A stretch of DNA of 64,000 bases from Corynebacterium nuruki S6-4. GTDB lineage: Bacteria; Actinomycetota; Actinomycetes; Mycobacteriales; Mycobacteriaceae. The DNA lies in contig NZ_CP042429.1 of assembly GCF_007970465.1 (NCBI RefSeq), positions 620,001 to 684,000 of the forward strand. Reading direction: 5' to 3'. Of this stretch, positions 47,736 through 59,064 are shown one piece after another. Under the pieces are notes generated by a model that saw only the letters and a program-made list of their open reading frames with translations, searched no databases and was not told the origin of the DNA. The position numbers were made by a program, and so were the translations under genes. Position 1 is the first letter of the stretch; the number at the start of each line of letters is the position of its first letter.

Positions 47736-47961
47736 GTTTCTTCCCGCGGACTACCGGTAGCGTATCTGCTGTCCGGGCCGGTGGCAGGAAGTTCCCCGGA
47801 ATACCCGCGACAGCACGTTGTTTCGGGGGTGAACTCTGTTTCGGATTGTCGCACTGCTCCGATATCATCCCAGGTGGATGCCGCACCGGAATTTTTCCGG
47901 ACGCCGCACCCCGGGGGTGGCCGCCGCCACCGACCATCCGATGTCAGGAGACTGTCAGACC

Positions 47962-49092
47962 ATGCACATCGCCGTCCTCGGTCTCGGACCCGCCGGCGCC
48001 GTTCTCGCCCACCGTGCCGCCGTCCGGGGCTGGACCGTCGACGCCTACGACCCCGCCGCCACCCCGCCGCTGCCGCCGCAGTGGCCGGGCAGCTACGGCG
48101 TCCCGCTCGACGCCCTGCCCGGGTGGGCCCGGACCGTCATCCCCTTCGGCGACGTGGCCCGCACCCTGCGGGCCCATACCCCGGAAGCCCGTCTCCTCGA
48201 CCTCGGCCCCTACGCGATGATCGACCGGACGGCGGTCCGGGAGCGGCTCGCGCCCGGGGTACGGATCCATGCCCGCCGCATCACTGATCCGGACGCCGCC
48301 GGCCTGGGTGTGGACGCCGTCGTCGACTGCCGCGGTGTGGTGGACCGCCCCGGGGCGGTCCGGCAGGTCGCCTACGGCATCGTCGTCCCGGCGGACGCGG
48401 CGCGGGCCGCCGGATACACCGCCGCCGAATTCATGGACTGGCGGCCGGCCGCGGGACCGGACCCCGACCCGGACGCTGTCCCGAGCTTCCTCTACGTCCA
48501 GCCGGTCGACGGTGGCGTTCTGCTGGAGGAGACAGTGCTGGCGACCCGGCGCCGGACCCGGGACCTGCTGCCGGTGCTGCGCGACCGGCTGCTGGCCCGG
48601 CCGGGGCTGGCGGGCCTGGATGCGGTGCGCACCCGGGAGGAACGGGTGCACTTCCCCATGGACCGCCGCCGACGCCCCTGGTACCGGGGAACCGATGAGC
48701 GGGGTGTCGCCTGTTTCGGGGCGGCCGGTGGTCTCACGCATCCGGCGACCGGGTACTCGGTGGCCGCCGCGGTCGCCGGTGCCGACCGGATGCTCGATCT
48801 GCTGGCCGCGGGCCGGGTGCCCCGCAGGATCCGCTGGTCTGCGGCGGCGGCCTGGCGGCTCCGGCTGCTCGGTGCCGAACTCATCGTCCGGGCCGACGGG
48901 CCGGTCCTGCAGCGGTTCTTCGACGCCTTCTTCCGGCTGCCGGCCACACTGCAGCGCGGCTACCTCGGCGGGCAGCAGGCCGGTCCGGTCGCGGCGGCGA
49001 TGCTCGCCCTGGCCCGGTACCCCCGCCGGGTCCTCCCCTTCCTCCGGCCGCTGCCGGCGGCGGTGCGGGCGGCCCTCAGAATCAGACGCTGA
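47962..49092 (+). CDS. Lycopene beta-cyclase-like FAD-dependent enzyme
   Basis: This 376-residue protein has an N-terminal dinucleotide-binding motif VLGLGPAGAVLAH and the lycopene cyclase (CrtY/CrtL) family motifs: FMDWR, SFLYVQPVDGGVLLEET and AAGGLTHPATGYSVA. It would cyclise a carotenoid end group or a related isoprenoid. No other carotenoid genes are in the window, and many corynebacteria use small CrtYe/f cyclases instead, so the substrate is open. The ATG at 47962 follows AGGAG by 12 nt; an in-frame ATG at 47941 is possible. The end overlaps sufT by 11 nt. Confidence 0.8.
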   Translation: MHIAVLGLGPAGAVLAHRAAVRGWTVDAYDPAATPPLPPQWPGSYGVPLDALPGWARTVIPFGDVARTLRAHTPEARLLDLGPYAMIDRTAVRERLAPGVRIHARRITDPDAAGLGVDAVVDCRGVVDRPGAVRQVAYGIVVPADAARAAGYTAAEFMDWRPAAGPDPDPDAVPSFLYVQPVDGGVLLEETVLATRRRTRDLLPVLRDRLLARPGLAGLDAVRTREERVHFPMDRRRRPWYRGTDERGVACFGAAGGLTHPATGYSVAAAVAGADRMLDLLAAGRVPRRIRWSAAAAWRLRLLGAELIVRADGPVLQRFFDAFFRLPATLQRGYLGGQQAGPVAAAMLALARYPRRVLPFLRPLPAAVRAALRIRR

Positions 49093-49507
49093 AGCCGAGG
49101 TAGCGGAGCTGCTCGCGGCCTTCCTCGTTGATCATGTGCGGGCCCCACGGCGGGGACCACACCCAGTTGATCCGCAGGCTGGCGACACTGTCGACGGTGC
49201 CGATGACGGCCGCCTGGGTCTGGTCCTCCAGCATGTCGGTCAGCGGGCACGCCGGGGAGGTCAGCGTCATGTTGATGACCGCCTCGGTGCCCTCCATCCA
49301 GATGTCGTAGACCAGGCCGAGGTCGACGACGTTGATGCCGAGCTCGGGGTCGATGACGTCGAGCATGCACTCCTCGATCTGGCCGGCGAGGAAGACCTCG
49401 TGGTCGGTCTGCTCGGCCGGCGGCTGCGGCACGGCGTCCAACGGGTTCGGGTCCATCTCCGGTGCCGTGGGCTCGGTGGTGTCCGTGCCGGTGTTCTCGT
49501 CACTCAT
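49082..49507 (-). CDS. sufT: SufT-type metal-sulfur cluster assembly factor (DUF59)
   Basis: This 141-residue protein has an acidic, Pro/Glu-rich N-terminus (about 1-35) and a DUF59/MIP18 domain: MLDVIDPELGINVVDLGLVYDI and MTLTSPACPLTDML. It assists Fe-S cluster maturation. The start overlaps the sufU stop as ATGA, placing it as the last gene of the SUF operon. Confidence 0.93.
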   Translation of the reverse strand: MSDENTGTDTTEPTAPEMDPNPLDAVPQPPAEQTDHEVFLAGQIEECMLDVIDPELGINVVDLGLVYDIWMEGTEAVINMTLTSPACPLTDMLEDQTQAAVIGTVDSVASLRINWVWSPPWGPHMINEEGREQLRYLGFSV

Positions 49508-49977
49508 CGTGAACCGTCCTCTCCGTCTCCGTCGCGGGTCGCTCCCGCGTCAAGTGCGGCGGCCTCGAAGGCCTTCCATCCCAGCAGGGCGCATTTGACC
49601 CTGGCCGGGTAGCGGGACACCCCGGCGAAGGCCACTCCGTCGCCGATGATGTCCTCGTCACCCTCCTCGGCGCCGCGGGAGGTGACCATCTTCTCGAACT
49701 CGGCGAGCTTGCCGAAGGCCTCCTCGACCGGCCGGCCGATGATCTCCTCGGCCATCACCGAGGTAGAGGCCTGGCTGATCGAGCAGCCGAGGGCGTCGTA
49801 GGACACGTCCGCCACGGTCTTCCCGTCGTCGCTGAGGTGCACGCGCAGGGTGACCTCGTCGCCGCAGGAGGTGTTCACGTGGTGCACCTCCGCCTCGAAC
49901 GGGTCGCGCAGGCCCGCGTGCTGCGGGTGCTTGTAGTGGTCCAGGATGACCTCCTGGTACATCGATTCCAGTTTCAC
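49504..49977 (-). CDS. sufU: Fe-S assembly sulfur-relay protein SufU
   Basis: This 157-residue SufU takes sulfur from SufS. Its zinc/cysteine ligands are visible in NTSCGDEV, YDALGCSISQAS and RVKCALLGW, and LESMYQEVILDHYKHP begins the fold. The C-terminus is short and acidic. It lies 32 nt after sufS. Confidence 0.94.
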   Translation of the reverse strand: MKLESMYQEVILDHYKHPQHAGLRDPFEAEVHHVNTSCGDEVTLRVHLSDDGKTVADVSYDALGCSISQASTSVMAEEIIGRPVEEAFGKLAEFEKMVTSRGAEEGDEDIIGDGVAFAGVSRYPARVKCALLGWKAFEAAALDAGATRDGDGEDGSR

Positions 49978-50009
49978 TGGCTCGCTCTCTTCCCTGGCCG
50001 CCGGCTCGT

Positions 50010-52030
<2,021 letters not shown>

Positions 52031-52061
52031 GAAAATGTTCTTTCTGTTGTGCGGGGTGGGG

Positions 52062-53237
52062 TCAGAGGACGGTGTTCTCGAGTTCGCGCTCCACCACGTC
52101 CTCGAGGCTGTCGCGGACGTCCTCGACCGGGACCCGGCGGATGACGTCGGAGAAGAAGCCGCGGACGATGAGGCGGCGTGCCTCGCTGTCGGGGATGCCG
52201 CGGGACATGAGGTAGAACATGTGCTCGTCGTCGAAGCGGCCGACGGTGGCCGCGTGGCCGGCGCCGACGATCTCGCCGGTCTGGATCTCCAGGTTCGGCA
52301 CGGCGTCCGCCCGGGCACCCTCGGTGAGCACCAGGTTGTTGTTCTTCTCGTAGGTGTCGGTGCCGGTGGCGTCCGGCCGGATCAGGCAGTCGCCGATCCA
52401 GACGGTGCGGGCCTCGGAGCCGTGGCGGCCCGACTCACCCTGCAGCGCGCCCTTGTAGAGCACGTTGGAGCGGCAGTTCGGCTGACTGTGGTCGATGAGC
52501 AGCCGCTGCTCGAAGTACTGGCCGGCGTCGGCGAAGTACACGCCGAGCATCTCGGCGTCCCCGCCCGGACCGGCGTAGCGCACGTGCGGCAGGGAACGGA
52601 CCACGTCGCCGCCGAAGACGGCGGTGGTGTGACGGATGGTGGCGTCCCGCCCGACGAGGATGTGCGAGTTGGACAGGTGCACCGCGGTACGGTCCCAGTC
52701 CTCCCAGACGACGGCGGTCAGTTTCGCCCCGTCACCGAGCACGTACTCGATGTTGTCGGACTGGACGCCGGCACCCTCGAAGCGGATGACGACGACAGCC
52801 TCGGCGAAGGCACCGAGCTCGATGACCGTGGTGCCGTAGCCGGTGGCGTCCTCACCGGAACCGGTGACGGTCACGGTCACCGGCTTGTCCAGGACGGTCT
52901 CCGGGTCGATGAGGATGTGGTCGGCGACCGTGCAGTTGGTCCATGCCTCGGCGGCCGGCCGGTCGACCGGCAGGCCGGCGCGGCCGACCCGCTCGTCGTC
53001 CATCGGCAGTTCGGAGACGGTGACCCCGGACTGGTCGGCGGTGTCGATGTCGATCCGCTGCCGGGCGGCCGGGGCGGCCGAGCCGTTCTGCAGCCCGCGC
53101 AACCGGCGCAGCGGGGTGAAGCGCCAGTCCTCGTCCCGGCCGTAGGGGACAGGGAAATCCTCGGGGTCCGTGGACTGGAACCGGTCGCCCTTGGTGGGGG
53201 TCCGGTTGGCCGGGGTGAGTGTAGTCGGGGTGGTCAT
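52062..53237 (-). CDS. sufD: SUF scaffold protein SufD
   Basis: This 391-residue beta-helix scaffold subunit pairs with SufB. The C-terminal SufBD core includes GDCLIRPDATGTDTYEKNNNLVL, GHAATVGRFDDEHMFYLMSRGI and the final RGFFSDVIRRVP. The N-terminal third is helical. It starts 3 nt after the sufB stop. Confidence 0.95.
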   Translation of the reverse strand: MTTPTTLTPANRTPTKGDRFQSTDPEDFPVPYGRDEDWRFTPLRRLRGLQNGSAAPAARQRIDIDTADQSGVTVSELPMDDERVGRAGLPVDRPAAEAWTNCTVADHILIDPETVLDKPVTVTVTGSGEDATGYGTTVIELGAFAEAVVVIRFEGAGVQSDNIEYVLGDGAKLTAVVWEDWDRTAVHLSNSHILVGRDATIRHTTAVFGGDVVRSLPHVRYAGPGGDAEMLGVYFADAGQYFEQRLLIDHSQPNCRSNVLYKGALQGESGRHGSEARTVWIGDCLIRPDATGTDTYEKNNNLVLTEGARADAVPNLEIQTGEIVGAGHAATVGRFDDEHMFYLMSRGIPDSEARRLIVRGFFSDVIRRVPVEDVRDSLEDVVERELENTVL

Positions 53238-53240
53238 GTC

Positions 53241-54722
53241 TTAGCCCACCGATCCTTCCATCTGCAGTTCGATCAGGCGGTTGAGTTCCAGCGCGTACTC
53301 CATCGGCAGCTCCTTGGCCACCGGCTCGACGAAGCCGCGGACGATCATCGCCATGGCCTCCTCTTCCTCGAGGCCCCTGCTCATCAGGTAGAACAGCTGG
53401 TCCTCGGAGACCTGGGAGACCGTCGCCTCGTGGCCGAGGGTGACGTGGTCGTTGCGGATGTCGTTGTAGGGGTACGTGTCGGACCGGGAGACCGAGTCGA
53501 CAAGCAGGGCGTCACACTCGACGTTCGCCTTCGAGTGGTGGGCGTCCTTGTTGACCTGGACGAGGCCACGGTAGGCGGCACGGCCGCCCTGCCGGGCCAC
53601 CGACTTCGAGATGATGTTGGACGACGTGTAGGGCGCCATGTGCACCATCTTGGCGCCGGTGTCCTGGGTCTGGCCCTCCCCGGCGAAACCGAGGGAGAGG
53701 ACCTGGCCCTTGGCGTGCGGGCCGGTCATCCAGACCGCCGGGTACTTCATGGTGATCTTGGAGCCGATGTTGCCGTCGACCCACTCCATGGTCGCGCCTT
53801 CCTCGGCGCGGGCCCGCTGGGTCACCAGGTTCAGGACGTTGTTCGACCAGTTCTGGATCGTCGTGTAGCGGCAGCGGCCGCCCTTCTTGACGATGATCTC
53901 CACGATCGCCGAGTGCAGCGAGTCCGACTGGTAGATCGGCGCGGTGCAGCCCTCGACGTAGTGCACGAAGGCACCCTCGTCGACGATGATGAGCGTCCGC
54001 TCGAACTGGCCCATGTTCTCGGTGTTGATCCGGAAGTAGGCCTGCAGCGGGATCTCGACGTGGACGCCCTTGGGGACGTAGACGAACGAGCCGCCGGACC
54101 ACACCGCGGTGTTCAGCGCGGCGAACTTGTTGTCGCCGGCGGGCACGACGGTGCCGAAGTACTCCTTGAACAGGTCCGGGTGCTCGCGCAGCGCGGTGTC
54201 CGTGTCGAGGAAGATCACGCCCTGCTTCTCCAGGTCCTCGCGGATCTGGTGGTAGACGACCTCGGACTCGTACTGGGCGGCGACACCGGCGACCAGGCGC
54301 TGCTTCTCCGCCTCGGGGATGCCGAGCTTGTCGTAGGTGGCCTTGATGTCCTCGGGCAGGTCCTCCCAGGACGTCGCCTGCTTCTCGGTGGAGCGCACGA
54401 AGTACTTGAATTCGTCGAAGTCGACCTCGGACAGGTCGGCACCCCAGGTGGGCATCGGCTTGCGCTCGAAGGTGTCCAGCGCCTTCAGGCGGCGCTCGAG
54501 CATCCACTCCGGCTCGTTCTTCATCGCCGAGATGTGGCGGACGACCTCCTCCGACAGGCCGCGCTGGGCGTCCTTACCGGCGGCGTCGGAATCGTGCCAG
54601 CCGTATTCGTATCCTCCGCCCATCGAGTCGACGATCGCGTCATCGGCCCGGAGCTTCTCCTGGTTTTTCGCCAGCCGCGCCTCCTCGACGGCGCTCGGCG
54701 GTGTCTGTGCAGCTTGAGTCAT
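53241..54722 (-). CDS. sufB: SUF scaffold protein SufB
   Basis: This 493-residue scaffold carries out Fe-S assembly with SufC and SufD. It has the conserved [26 protein letters not shown] and [22 protein letters not shown] blocks. The protein is uninterrupted; unlike some mycobacterial SufB genes it has no intein. It starts 3 nt after the sufR stop. Confidence 0.96.
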   Translation of the reverse strand: MTQAAQTPPSAVEEARLAKNQEKLRADDAIVDSMGGGYEYGWHDSDAAGKDAQRGLSEEVVRHISAMKNEPEWMLERRLKALDTFERKPMPTWGADLSEVDFDEFKYFVRSTEKQATSWEDLPEDIKATYDKLGIPEAEKQRLVAGVAAQYESEVVYHQIREDLEKQGVIFLDTDTALREHPDLFKEYFGTVVPAGDNKFAALNTAVWSGGSFVYVPKGVHVEIPLQAYFRINTENMGQFERTLIIVDEGAFVHYVEGCTAPIYQSDSLHSAIVEIIVKKGGRCRYTTIQNWSNNVLNLVTQRARAEEGATMEWVDGNIGSKITMKYPAVWMTGPHAKGQVLSLGFAGEGQTQDTGAKMVHMAPYTSSNIISKSVARQGGRAAYRGLVQVNKDAHHSKANVECDALLVDSVSRSDTYPYNDIRNDHVTLGHEATVSQVSEDQLFYLMSRGLEEEEAMAMIVRGFVEPVAKELPMEYALELNRLIELQMEGSVG

Positions 54723-54725
54723 GTC

Positions 54726-55394
54726 TCAACTCTCCTTCGTGCGGGAAGGGTGGATGGTGGTCAGCGGAATGTGGGTGGTGCAGATCCCGTTGCCGTCGGC
54801 GATCGTGGCCAGCGGCTGGGTGTGACGTCCGAGCAGTTCCGCGACCACCCGGTGCTCGGCGGCGCAGAGCTCGGGGAACTCGTGGGCCACCTCCTGGATC
54901 GGGCAGTGGTGGCGGCAGATCTGCACGCCTCCGCCCGCATGGTCGACCGTGGCGGCGTAGCCGCGGGCGGTGAGTGCGGCGGCGATGCGGCCGGCCCTGT
55001 CCTCGACCGTCTCATCGTCACCGCCGTCAGGCACGGCACTGAGCAGGTCCTGGACCCGCTGGTCGGCGAAACTCTCCACGGCGGCCGGCCCGCCGGTCTC
55101 GCGCAGTGTGCGCAGGGCCAGCAGGGCCAGTGTGTCGTAGTCGTGGCCGAACTGGCCGCGTCCGATGTCGGTGAGCCGGTAGAGCCGCGCCGGTCGGCCG
55201 CGCCCCCGGGTACCTGCCGCGGTCACCCGCGGTGCCTCGGTGGTCTCGGCGAGTCCCTCGGCGACGATGTTGTCGAGGTGCCTGCGGACGCCGGCGGCAC
55301 TGAGGCCGAGGGCGTCCCCGATGTCCGATGCGCTCACCGGTCCGTGCCGCAGGATCTGCGTGAGGACCGAGCGGCGGGTGTCACCTTCGCTCAT
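54726..55394 (-). CDS. sufR: SUF operon repressor SufR
   Basis: This 222-residue ArsR/DeoR-like winged-helix regulator has the HTH at about 10-55 (ILRHGPVSASDIGDALGLSAAGVRRHLDNI). C-terminal Cys residues (ICRHHC, ELCAAEH, GICTTH) suit Fe-S binding, which lets SufR sense cluster status and repress suf. The ATG at 55392-55394 follows an AGGAGG sequence by 8 nt and heads the operon. Confidence 0.93.
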   Translation of the reverse strand: MSEGDTRRSVLTQILRHGPVSASDIGDALGLSAAGVRRHLDNIVAEGLAETTEAPRVTAAGTRGRGRPARLYRLTDIGRGQFGHDYDTLALLALRTLRETGGPAAVESFADQRVQDLLSAVPDGGDDETVEDRAGRIAAALTARGYAATVDHAGGGVQICRHHCPIQEVAHEFPELCAAEHRVVAELLGRHTQPLATIADGNGICTTHIPLTTIHPSRTKES

Positions 55395-55482
55395 GACCTG
55401 CACCTCCTCTGCGTAATGACGGTGTTCTCGTCTGTGTCGATGCACGGCGTGTCCCGCCGTCCATGATTAGACAACACGAGTC

Positions 55483-55564
55483 TTGCGTAATTGATTCCCG
55501 ATGTCCAATAAGGCAAGCCTGACCTGCACGTCGTCGATGTCGTGAGGTCGAGTGAATTACGCAA
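55483..55564. promoter_or_regulatory. Divergent sufR/mptB promoter region with an inverted repeat
   Basis: TTGCGTAATT (55483-55492) and AATTACGCAA (55555-55564) are perfect 10-bp inverted copies 62 nt apart. A third GCGTAAT lies at 55411-55417, just before the sufR Shine-Dalgarno. A minus-strand TCTAAT near 55466-55471 is a possible sufR -10. The word could be a SufR operator, but no consensus was available to test. Confidence 0.45.
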
Positions 55565-55590
55565 CCGCGGGACGGTCCCTCCCGCGCCGC

Positions 55591-55596
55591 TACAAT
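55591..55596 (+). promoter_or_regulatory. mptB -10 hexamer, leaderless
   Basis: TACAAT ends 6 nt before the GTG start of mptB with no Shine-Dalgarno sequence, which predicts a leaderless mRNA. Confidence 0.6.
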
Positions 55597-55602
55597 GCCG
55601 GT

Positions 55603-57309
55603 GTGACCCCGCAGCAGCCGCACCCCGAACCCGCCCCTCCCCGGGAGACCGGCCGCGGCCTGCGCACCGTCCTGCCGGACCTGGGCCCCGCAGGTTCCCG
55701 CTCCGCGCTGCTCCACGACAGTGACGACACCGACGACACCGCCGCCACAACCACCGGCACGGCACATACCGGATCCCCGGACCTGCCGCGCTACCGGGTC
55801 CGCGACCACCACCTGTTCACCACCGCCGTCTTCACCGGCACACTCGGCAGCGTCCTCATCGGCATCGGCGGGATCGGCGCCGGTGCCGTCCCCGTCGTCG
55901 AGAACTCCCTGTGGGAGCTCCCCGTCACCGGATTCCTCTCCCGGCTGCTGCACGCCACCACCGTGACCGTGTTCATCGGTATCGCCCTGCTCTGCCTGGC
56001 CTGGGTGGTGCTCTGGCGGTACTGCGCCCCCGGCCGCGACCGGGCCGGACGCCCCCGCCGCCGCAGCCTGCCGCTGCGCACCGTCCACCGCACCGCGGTC
56101 GCGTGGATCATCCCGCTGCTGTTCACCGCACCGATGTTCACCCAGGACATCTACTCCTACCTCGCCCAGGGCGCCATCGCCGCCCGCGGCATGGACCCCT
56201 ACTCCGCCGGCCCCGTCGACCTGCTCGGCGCCGACGACCCGCTGGCCCGGTCGGTGCCCTACGTGTGGGCACACTCCCCCGCCCCCTACGGACCCGTCGC
56301 CGTCGGTCTCGCCTCCGTCATCTCCCACCTCACCGGGGACACGATCGGGGCGGCGGTGATCCTCCACCGGCTCCTGGCCGTCGGCGGCATCGCCCTCGCC
56401 GCCTGGGCACTGACCCGGCTCGCCCGCCGCTGCCGCGTCAACCCCACCGCCGCACTGTGGCTCGGCATCCTCAACCCCCTGGTCCTGCTCCACCTCGTCG
56501 CCGGGGTCCACAACGAGGCCGTCATGCTCGGCCTCCTGCTGCCCGGCCTCGAACTCGCCCTGCGCGCCACCGACCCCGGCCGGTCGCGCCGGGCCCGCTG
56601 GTGGCTCGGCACGGCCGGGATCCTCCTGATCTGCGGCGCCGGGCTGGTCAAGGTCACCGCCTTCCTCGCCCTCGGGTTCACCGGGGTGGCGCTCGCCCGG
56701 TTCCTCGGTGGCCGGCTGCGCGACCTCGTCGTCGCCGCCGCACTCCACGTGGCCGCGGCCGTGGTGGCCGTCACCGCACTCTGCCTGGTCACCGGGCTCG
56801 GTTTCGGCTGGATCTTCGTCCAGGGCGGCGCCTCCGAGGTCATCAGCTGGATGTCGGCGACCACCGACCTCGGCCTGCTCTCCAACGGGCTCGCCGAATC
56901 CCTCGGCCTCGGCGACCACCGGGACGCCGCACTGACCACCGCACGCGCCGTCGGCGTCCTCATCGGGGCCTTCTGGGTCGTCCGCATGCTCTGGGCGGCG
57001 TTCCGCGGCCGCATCCACCCGGTCGGCGGCCTGGGCGTGGCGATGTTCTTCCTCGTCATCTTCTTCCCCGTCGTCCACCCCTGGTACGTGCTGTGGGCCG
57101 TCATCCCGCTGGCCGCCTGGGCCGACCGCCGGTCGTTCCGGATCGCCGTCGTGGCCTACAGCGTGATCCTCAGTTTCTTCATCCTGCCCCGCGGTCTCAA
57201 CCTGCCCCCGGGCACCGTCGCGGTCATCTACCTCATGTCCGTCGTCTTCCTGGCCGTGGTCCTCGCCGTCGGCTGGTCGCTTTACCGCCGCGGTCGACCG
57301 GCGGACTAG
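55603..57309 (+). CDS. mptB: Alpha-(1->6)-mannopyranosyltransferase, MptB type
   Basis: This 568-residue polytopic membrane protein has a cytoplasmic Pro/Asp/Thr-rich N-terminus (about 1-65), then about 12 hydrophobic segments. It is a GT-C glycosyltransferase, with acidic catalytic motif TQDIYSYLAQG in the first periplasmic loop and GVHNEAVMLGL later. MptB uses polyprenyl-phosphomannose to build the mannan core of lipoglycans. The neighbours sufR and the ABC pair are the usual corynebacterial ones. Start GTG at 55603, from the -10 position. Confidence 0.9.
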   Translation: MTPQQPHPEPAPPRETGRGLRTVLPDLGPAGSRSALLHDSDDTDDTAATTTGTAHTGSPDLPRYRVRDHHLFTTAVFTGTLGSVLIGIGGIGAGAVPVVENSLWELPVTGFLSRLLHATTVTVFIGIALLCLAWVVLWRYCAPGRDRAGRPRRRSLPLRTVHRTAVAWIIPLLFTAPMFTQDIYSYLAQGAIAARGMDPYSAGPVDLLGADDPLARSVPYVWAHSPAPYGPVAVGLASVISHLTGDTIGAAVILHRLLAVGGIALAAWALTRLARRCRVNPTAALWLGILNPLVLLHLVAGVHNEAVMLGLLLPGLELALRATDPGRSRRARWWLGTAGILLICGAGLVKVTAFLALGFTGVALARFLGGRLRDLVVAAALHVAAAVVAVTALCLVTGLGFGWIFVQGGASEVISWMSATTDLGLLSNGLAESLGLGDHRDAALTTARAVGVLIGAFWVVRMLWAAFRGRIHPVGGLGVAMFFLVIFFPVVHPWYVLWAVIPLAAWADRRSFRIAVVAYSVILSFFILPRGLNLPPGTVAVIYLMSVVFLAVVLAVGWSLYRRGRPAD

Positions 57310-57320
57310 AGTGGGCGGCC

Positions 57321-58256
57321 GTGGCAGCAACCCCGGAACATCCCGTCCTCGACCTCTCCGGCGTCGTCAAACGCTACGGTTCGGTGACCGCCGTGGACGG
57401 ACTCGATCTCACGCTCGGCCAGGCCGAGGTCCTCGCACTGCTCGGCCCCAACGGGGCGGGCAAGACCACCACCGTCGAGATGTGCGAGGGTTTCATCACC
57501 CCCGACCACGGCTCGGTCCGGGTCCTCGGTCTGGACCCCACCGGTCAGACCGACGAACTCCGCGGCCGGATCGGCATCATGCTGCAGGGCGGCGGCGCCT
57601 ACCCGGGGATCCGGGTCGGCGAGATGCTCCGCCTCGCGGCGTCCTACTGCGCCAACCCGCTGGACACCGGCCGGCTGCTGGAGACCGTCGGCCTCGCCGG
57701 GCATGAACGCGCCAGCTACCGCCGGCTCTCCGGCGGTCAGCAGCAGCGCCTCTCCCTCGCCCTCGCCCTCGTCGGACGCCCCGAACTGGTCTTCCTCGAC
57801 GAACCGACCGCCGGGCTCGACGCCCAGTCCCGGCTCGCCGTCTGGGACCTCATCGCCGCCCTGCGCCGCGACGGGGTCTCCGTCGTGCTCACCACCCACC
57901 TCATGGACGAGGCCGAGGCACTCGCCGACCGCGTGGTCATCATCGACCACGGCGCGGTCGTCGCCGAGGGGTCCGTCTCCGAACTCACCGGGACCGCCGA
58001 GCCGCGGATCAGCGTCCGCACCGCCGGGGTACTCGACCTCGACCCCCTCGCCGGCCGGCTCGCCCCGCTCGGCGCCACGGTCACCGCGGGGCGTCCCGAC
58101 CGGTTCGCCGTGACCGGGTCGACCGCCCCCGCCGTCCTCACCGCCGTCACCGCGGAAGCGGAACGGCAGGGGATCACGGTCACCTCACTCACCGTCGACC
58201 AACGCAGCCTGGAGAGCGTGTTCCTCGACATCACCGGACGGGAGATCCGCGCATGA
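57321..58256 (+). CDS. ABC exporter ATP-binding protein
   Basis: This 311-residue ABC ATPase of the drug/polyketide exporter (DrrA-like) group has Walker A GPNGAGKTT, signature LSGGQQQRLSLAL, Walker B LVFLDEPTAGLD and a C-terminal regulatory extension. It pairs with the next gene by an ATGA overlap. GTG at 57321 follows TAGAGT (57307-57312) by 8 nt. The substrate is unknown. Confidence 0.92.
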   Translation: MAATPEHPVLDLSGVVKRYGSVTAVDGLDLTLGQAEVLALLGPNGAGKTTTVEMCEGFITPDHGSVRVLGLDPTGQTDELRGRIGIMLQGGGAYPGIRVGEMLRLAASYCANPLDTGRLLETVGLAGHERASYRRLSGGQQQRLSLALALVGRPELVFLDEPTAGLDAQSRLAVWDLIAALRRDGVSVVLTTHLMDEAEALADRVVIIDHGAVVAEGSVSELTGTAEPRISVRTAGVLDLDPLAGRLAPLGATVTAGRPDRFAVTGSTAPAVLTAVTAEAERQGITVTSLTVDQRSLESVFLDITGREIRA

Positions 58257-59053
58257 CCAGCACAGGAACCGGTGCCGACCGCTTCCCCGCCGGCACCTTC
58301 ACCCCCGACCCCCGGCCGGCCGCACCGTGGAAGATGCTCGCCAGCCAGGCCCGCATCGAGACCCTGCTGTTCCTCCGGCACGGCGAACAGCAGCTGCTCT
58401 CGCTGGTCATCCCCGTCGCCCTGCTCATCGCCATGAGCCTGGTGCCCGTCGTCCCGCTCGACGACCCGGTCCAGCAGGTCTACCCGATGACCGTCGGTAT
58501 CGCGCTGATGAGCGCCGGGTTCACCGGCCAGTCCATCGCCGTGGCCTTCGACCGCCGCTACGGGGCGCTGAAACGCATCGGCGCCTCCGGCGTCCCGAAA
58601 TGGGCGCTGATCGGCGGCAAGGTCGCCGCGGTCCTCGCCGCCGTGGTCGTGCAGCTCATCATCCTCAGCATCATCGGCCTGCTGCTGGGCTGGCGGCCGG
58701 ACGCGTCCGGCTTCCTGGCCGCCGTCGTCTTCCTCGCCGTCGGCGTGTTCACCTTCACCTCACTCGGCCTCCTGCTCGGCGGCACCCTCGGGTCCGACGT
58801 CGTCCTGGCCCTCGGCAACACGGTGTGGTTCCTGTTCATGGGTGCCTCGGTGGTCACCGTGATCGACCAGGATCTGCCGTCGGCCGCCCGGGACGTCCTC
58901 GAGCTGCTCCCCTCCGTCGCCCTCACCGACGGGCTCGTCGACGCCTCTGCCGGGTCCTTCAATCTCGCCGGACTGATCGTCCTGCTCGTCTGGGGGGTCG
59001 TGGCCTCCACCCTGGCCGTCCGCAGATTCTCGTTCACCATGGACGACGACTAA
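58253..59053 (+). CDS. ABC-2 type exporter permease
   Basis: This 266-residue membrane protein has six hydrophobic segments in the ABC-2 layout and is the permease of the preceding ATPase. The FDRRYGALKRIGASGVPKW loop is typical. It is located between mptB and ctaA, a conserved position in corynebacteria. Confidence 0.9.
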   Translation: MTSTGTGADRFPAGTFTPDPRPAAPWKMLASQARIETLLFLRHGEQQLLSLVIPVALLIAMSLVPVVPLDDPVQQVYPMTVGIALMSAGFTGQSIAVAFDRRYGALKRIGASGVPKWALIGGKVAAVLAAVVVQLIILSIIGLLLGWRPDASGFLAAVVFLAVGVFTFTSLGLLLGGTLGSDVVLALGNTVWFLFMGASVVTVIDQDLPSAARDVLELLPSVALTDGLVDASAGSFNLAGLIVLLVWGVVASTLAVRRFSFTMDDD

Positions 59054-59064
59054 ACTGCAGCCCC

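Noticed and set aside
53241..54722. Intein in SufB
   Set aside because: The gene is of normal length with continuous SufB blocks; no splicing motifs.
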